Shown one piece after another: positions 6,100 to 6,793 of a stretch of DNA of 6,793 nt. Both the position numbers and the translations under genes were made by a program. Position 1 is the first letter of the stretch. Each line of letters starts with the position of its first letter. Under the pieces are notes generated by a model, which was given only the letters and a program-made list of their open reading frames with translations, was not told the DNA's origin and made no database searches. Source of the stretch: JAXMAR01 sp046350295 (lineage in GTDB: Bacteria > Planctomycetota > Planctomycetia > Gemmatales > Gemmataceae); contig JAXMAR010000087.1 of NCBI GenBank assembly GCA_046350295.1, forward strand, positions 1 through 6,793, given 5' to 3'.

Positions 6100-6223
6100 C
6101 CCAAGGAGTCGATTCCCGCGAAATGGGGCGAACCACGCCGACTGGTGGTCGGCCTTCATGATCCGGTTCTCAACGATCTGGTTCATATCGCCTACGAGCA
6201 GAACGTGAACCTACGTCTGGCCG
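6100..6223 (+). pseudogene. Fragment of a NodT/TolC-type outer-membrane efflux protein
   Basis: About 41 residues resemble the N-terminal region of outer-membrane efflux lipoproteins of RND pumps. SIPAKWGEP (6109-6135) is followed, in another frame, by ADWWSAF (6137-6157), then back in the first frame by HDPVLNDLVHIAYEQNVNLRLA (6157-6222). The family hallmark is W-W-x-x-F-x-D-P-x-L-x-x-L followed by A-x-x-x-N-x-x-L, and all of it is present once the two one-base shifts are allowed. No signal peptide, lipobox or remaining 400-odd residues are present, and no MFP or RND pump gene is nearby. The fragment begins 8 bases after the NHL stop and ends 37 bases before the HolB remnant. A dead fragment. 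Confidence 0.65.
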
Positions 6224-6259
6224 AAACGCGCTTCTTCTCGCCGTCGATAGAATCTCCGC

Positions 6260-6358
6260 ATGTCCTGGTCGCGCATCGTCGGCCACGAGCGCCTGATCGC
6301 CTCGTTCCGCGACATTGTCCGCCGCGGCCGGCTGGCGCACGCCTACCTCTTCGTCGGC
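6260..6358 (+). pseudogene. holB: N-terminal fragment of DNA polymerase III subunit delta-prime
   Basis: The ATG at 6260 opens MSWSRIVGHERLIASF, then RDIVRRGRLAHAYLFVG. This is the typical beginning of HolB, the clamp-loader delta-prime subunit: a W-x-x-I-V-G-H/Q start followed by the H-A-Y-L-F-x-G strand that leads into the Walker A/P-loop region. Where the P-loop (G-P-x-G-x-G-K) should follow, the sequence reads RDGSAGDGS and family similarity stops. The same frame runs on as Arg/Lys/Pro-rich text to TAG at 6557-6559 (99 residues in total), against the 300-plus residues usual for HolB. No Shine-Dalgarno precedes the ATG. The intact gene must be elsewhere, as the protein is part of the essential clamp loader. 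DnaX N-termini are similar, but the MSW-RIVGHE opening favours HolB. Confidence 0.7.
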
Positions 6359-6578
6359 CGCGACGGGTCGGCAGGCGACGGGTCCATGCCGAAACTTTAT
6401 CAGCACCGCCGAAACGACCGTCGTCGCGGCGCCGCTGACGCTTTGAAAGAAAAGGCGCCGGGACCGTCGGGTTGCACGCCTGCAGAACCGGCCTCCGCTT
6501 CGCCAGGCAAGCAACCTTACAAACGCTCGGCTGGGGCAGGCAAACGGAGGAAGCGCTAGATCAAAGGACAACGACCTG
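6359..6578. other. Unassigned spacer between the holB and pdxJ remnants
   Basis: About 220 bases with no recognisable protein in any frame. It opens with two copies of GCGACGGGTC (6360-6369 and 6375-6384) at the point where HolB similarity ends. It also has two GGCGCC sites (6428-6433, 6454-6459). Confidence 0.4.
6360..6384 (+). repeat. 10-bp direct repeat at the holB breakpoint
   Basis: GCGACGGGTC occurs at 6360-6369 and again at 6375-6384, separated by five bases (GGCAG). The repeat begins two bases after the last HolB-like codon. It could be the scar of a slippage, deletion or joining event. Confidence 0.45.
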
Positions 6579-6737
6579 GGCCACGGCCTAACGTAAGAAC
6601 GTCGCGGCGGTGTGCCGGATTCCTGGCGTCGACGAGTTGAAATTGGCTACAGCATGATGGCGCGCGCGGTGCTGGTGGCGATGGAGCGCGGCGTGCGCGA
6701 GATGAAGGAAGCGGTCGGGCGCGCGGGGCGCGGCTAG
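6579..6737 (+). pseudogene. pdxJ: C-terminal fragment of pyridoxine 5'-phosphate synthase
   Basis: PdxJ condenses 1-deoxyxylulose 5-phosphate with 3-amino-2-oxopropyl phosphate to form pyridoxine 5'-phosphate. Its C-terminal hallmarks appear here in three frames. GHGLT is at 6579-6593 (family A-G-H-G/D-L-x-Y-x-N-V), NVAAVCRIPGVDEL at 6598-6639, and IGYSMMARAVLVAMERGVREMKEAV within 6642-6734, ending at TAG 6735-6737. Two bases are missing between GHGLT and NV, and one between DEL and IGY, where the family reads DEL-N-IG. The first roughly 190 residues of the usual 240 or so are absent. The C-terminal 31-residue piece is clean and ends at a plausible natural stop. It cannot fold as the TIM-barrel enzyme. 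Confidence 0.75.
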
Positions 6738-6793
6738 CAACTCTCGGCTGATGGACTCGTCAGATACCGACACTTCGGCGCGAGCGCCAAACC

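Noticed and set aside
4557..6104. 515-codon open frame on the minus strand opposite the NHL gene
   Set aside because: It mirrors the + strand gene, which has clear propeller repeats. The minus translation is rich in Arg, Ala, Asp, His and Gly without motifs, a typical antisense shadow in high-G+C DNA.
6777..6788. GGCGC-GA-GCGCC hairpin at the right edge
   Set aside because: A 5-bp GC-only stem with a 2-base loop, no T-tract, and truncated context at the window end.
1..6793. Insertion sequence, transposase, integrase, tRNA or CRISPR that might explain the fragmentation
   Set aside because: I looked for transposase-like proteins, terminal inverted repeats, tRNA-like cloverleaf pieces and regular repeats and found none.

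Overview
The window looks like chromosomal DNA of a planctomycete, most likely of the Gemmata/Gemmataceae type. The clues are high G+C coding DNA, an arylsulfatase, a secreted SnoaL-like (DUF4440-type) protein with a second beta-rich domain, a glycine-rich exported protein whose C-terminal signature I know mainly from planctomycetes, and a large exported six-blade-like NHL protein. Family assignments come from reading the translations; no database was searched. Every recognisable gene lies on the + strand.

Layout. Positions 1-528 contain no gene I can support. Positions 529-1188 are a sulfatase pseudogene: the N-terminal third with the catalytic Cys motif, one frameshift, then a jump straight to the C-terminal 56 residues. 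An intact small three-helix DUF202 membrane protein (1239-1619) and an intact secreted two-domain SnoaL-like protein (1718-2653) follow, with a perfect 9-bp hairpin just after the latter. A glycine-rich secreted protein starts at 2716. Its open frame stops at 3660, but its family C-terminus can still be read in shifting frames to about 3941. Next is an NHL beta-propeller protein. Its original start, with a strong Shine-Dalgarno, is at 4010; its N-terminal part (4010-4522) is broken by many frame switches; its propeller (4523-6092) is fully open.

Positions 6093-6793 hold three unrelated scraps in a row: an N-terminal piece of a NodT/TolC-type outer-membrane efflux protein, the first 33 or so residues of DNA polymerase III delta-prime (HolB), cut at the Walker A loop, and the C-terminal end of pyridoxine 5'-phosphate synthase (PdxJ).

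No pathway or operon can be assembled from these genes, and I see no new defence, mobile or RNA system. The striking property is the pattern of damage. Indels are packed into about 3349-4523 and into the scraps at the right end, while the residues between them stay conserved, and neighbouring kilobases have no visible indel. This could be a genuine gene graveyard or a local sequencing/assembly problem. Deciding which is the most useful follow-up.
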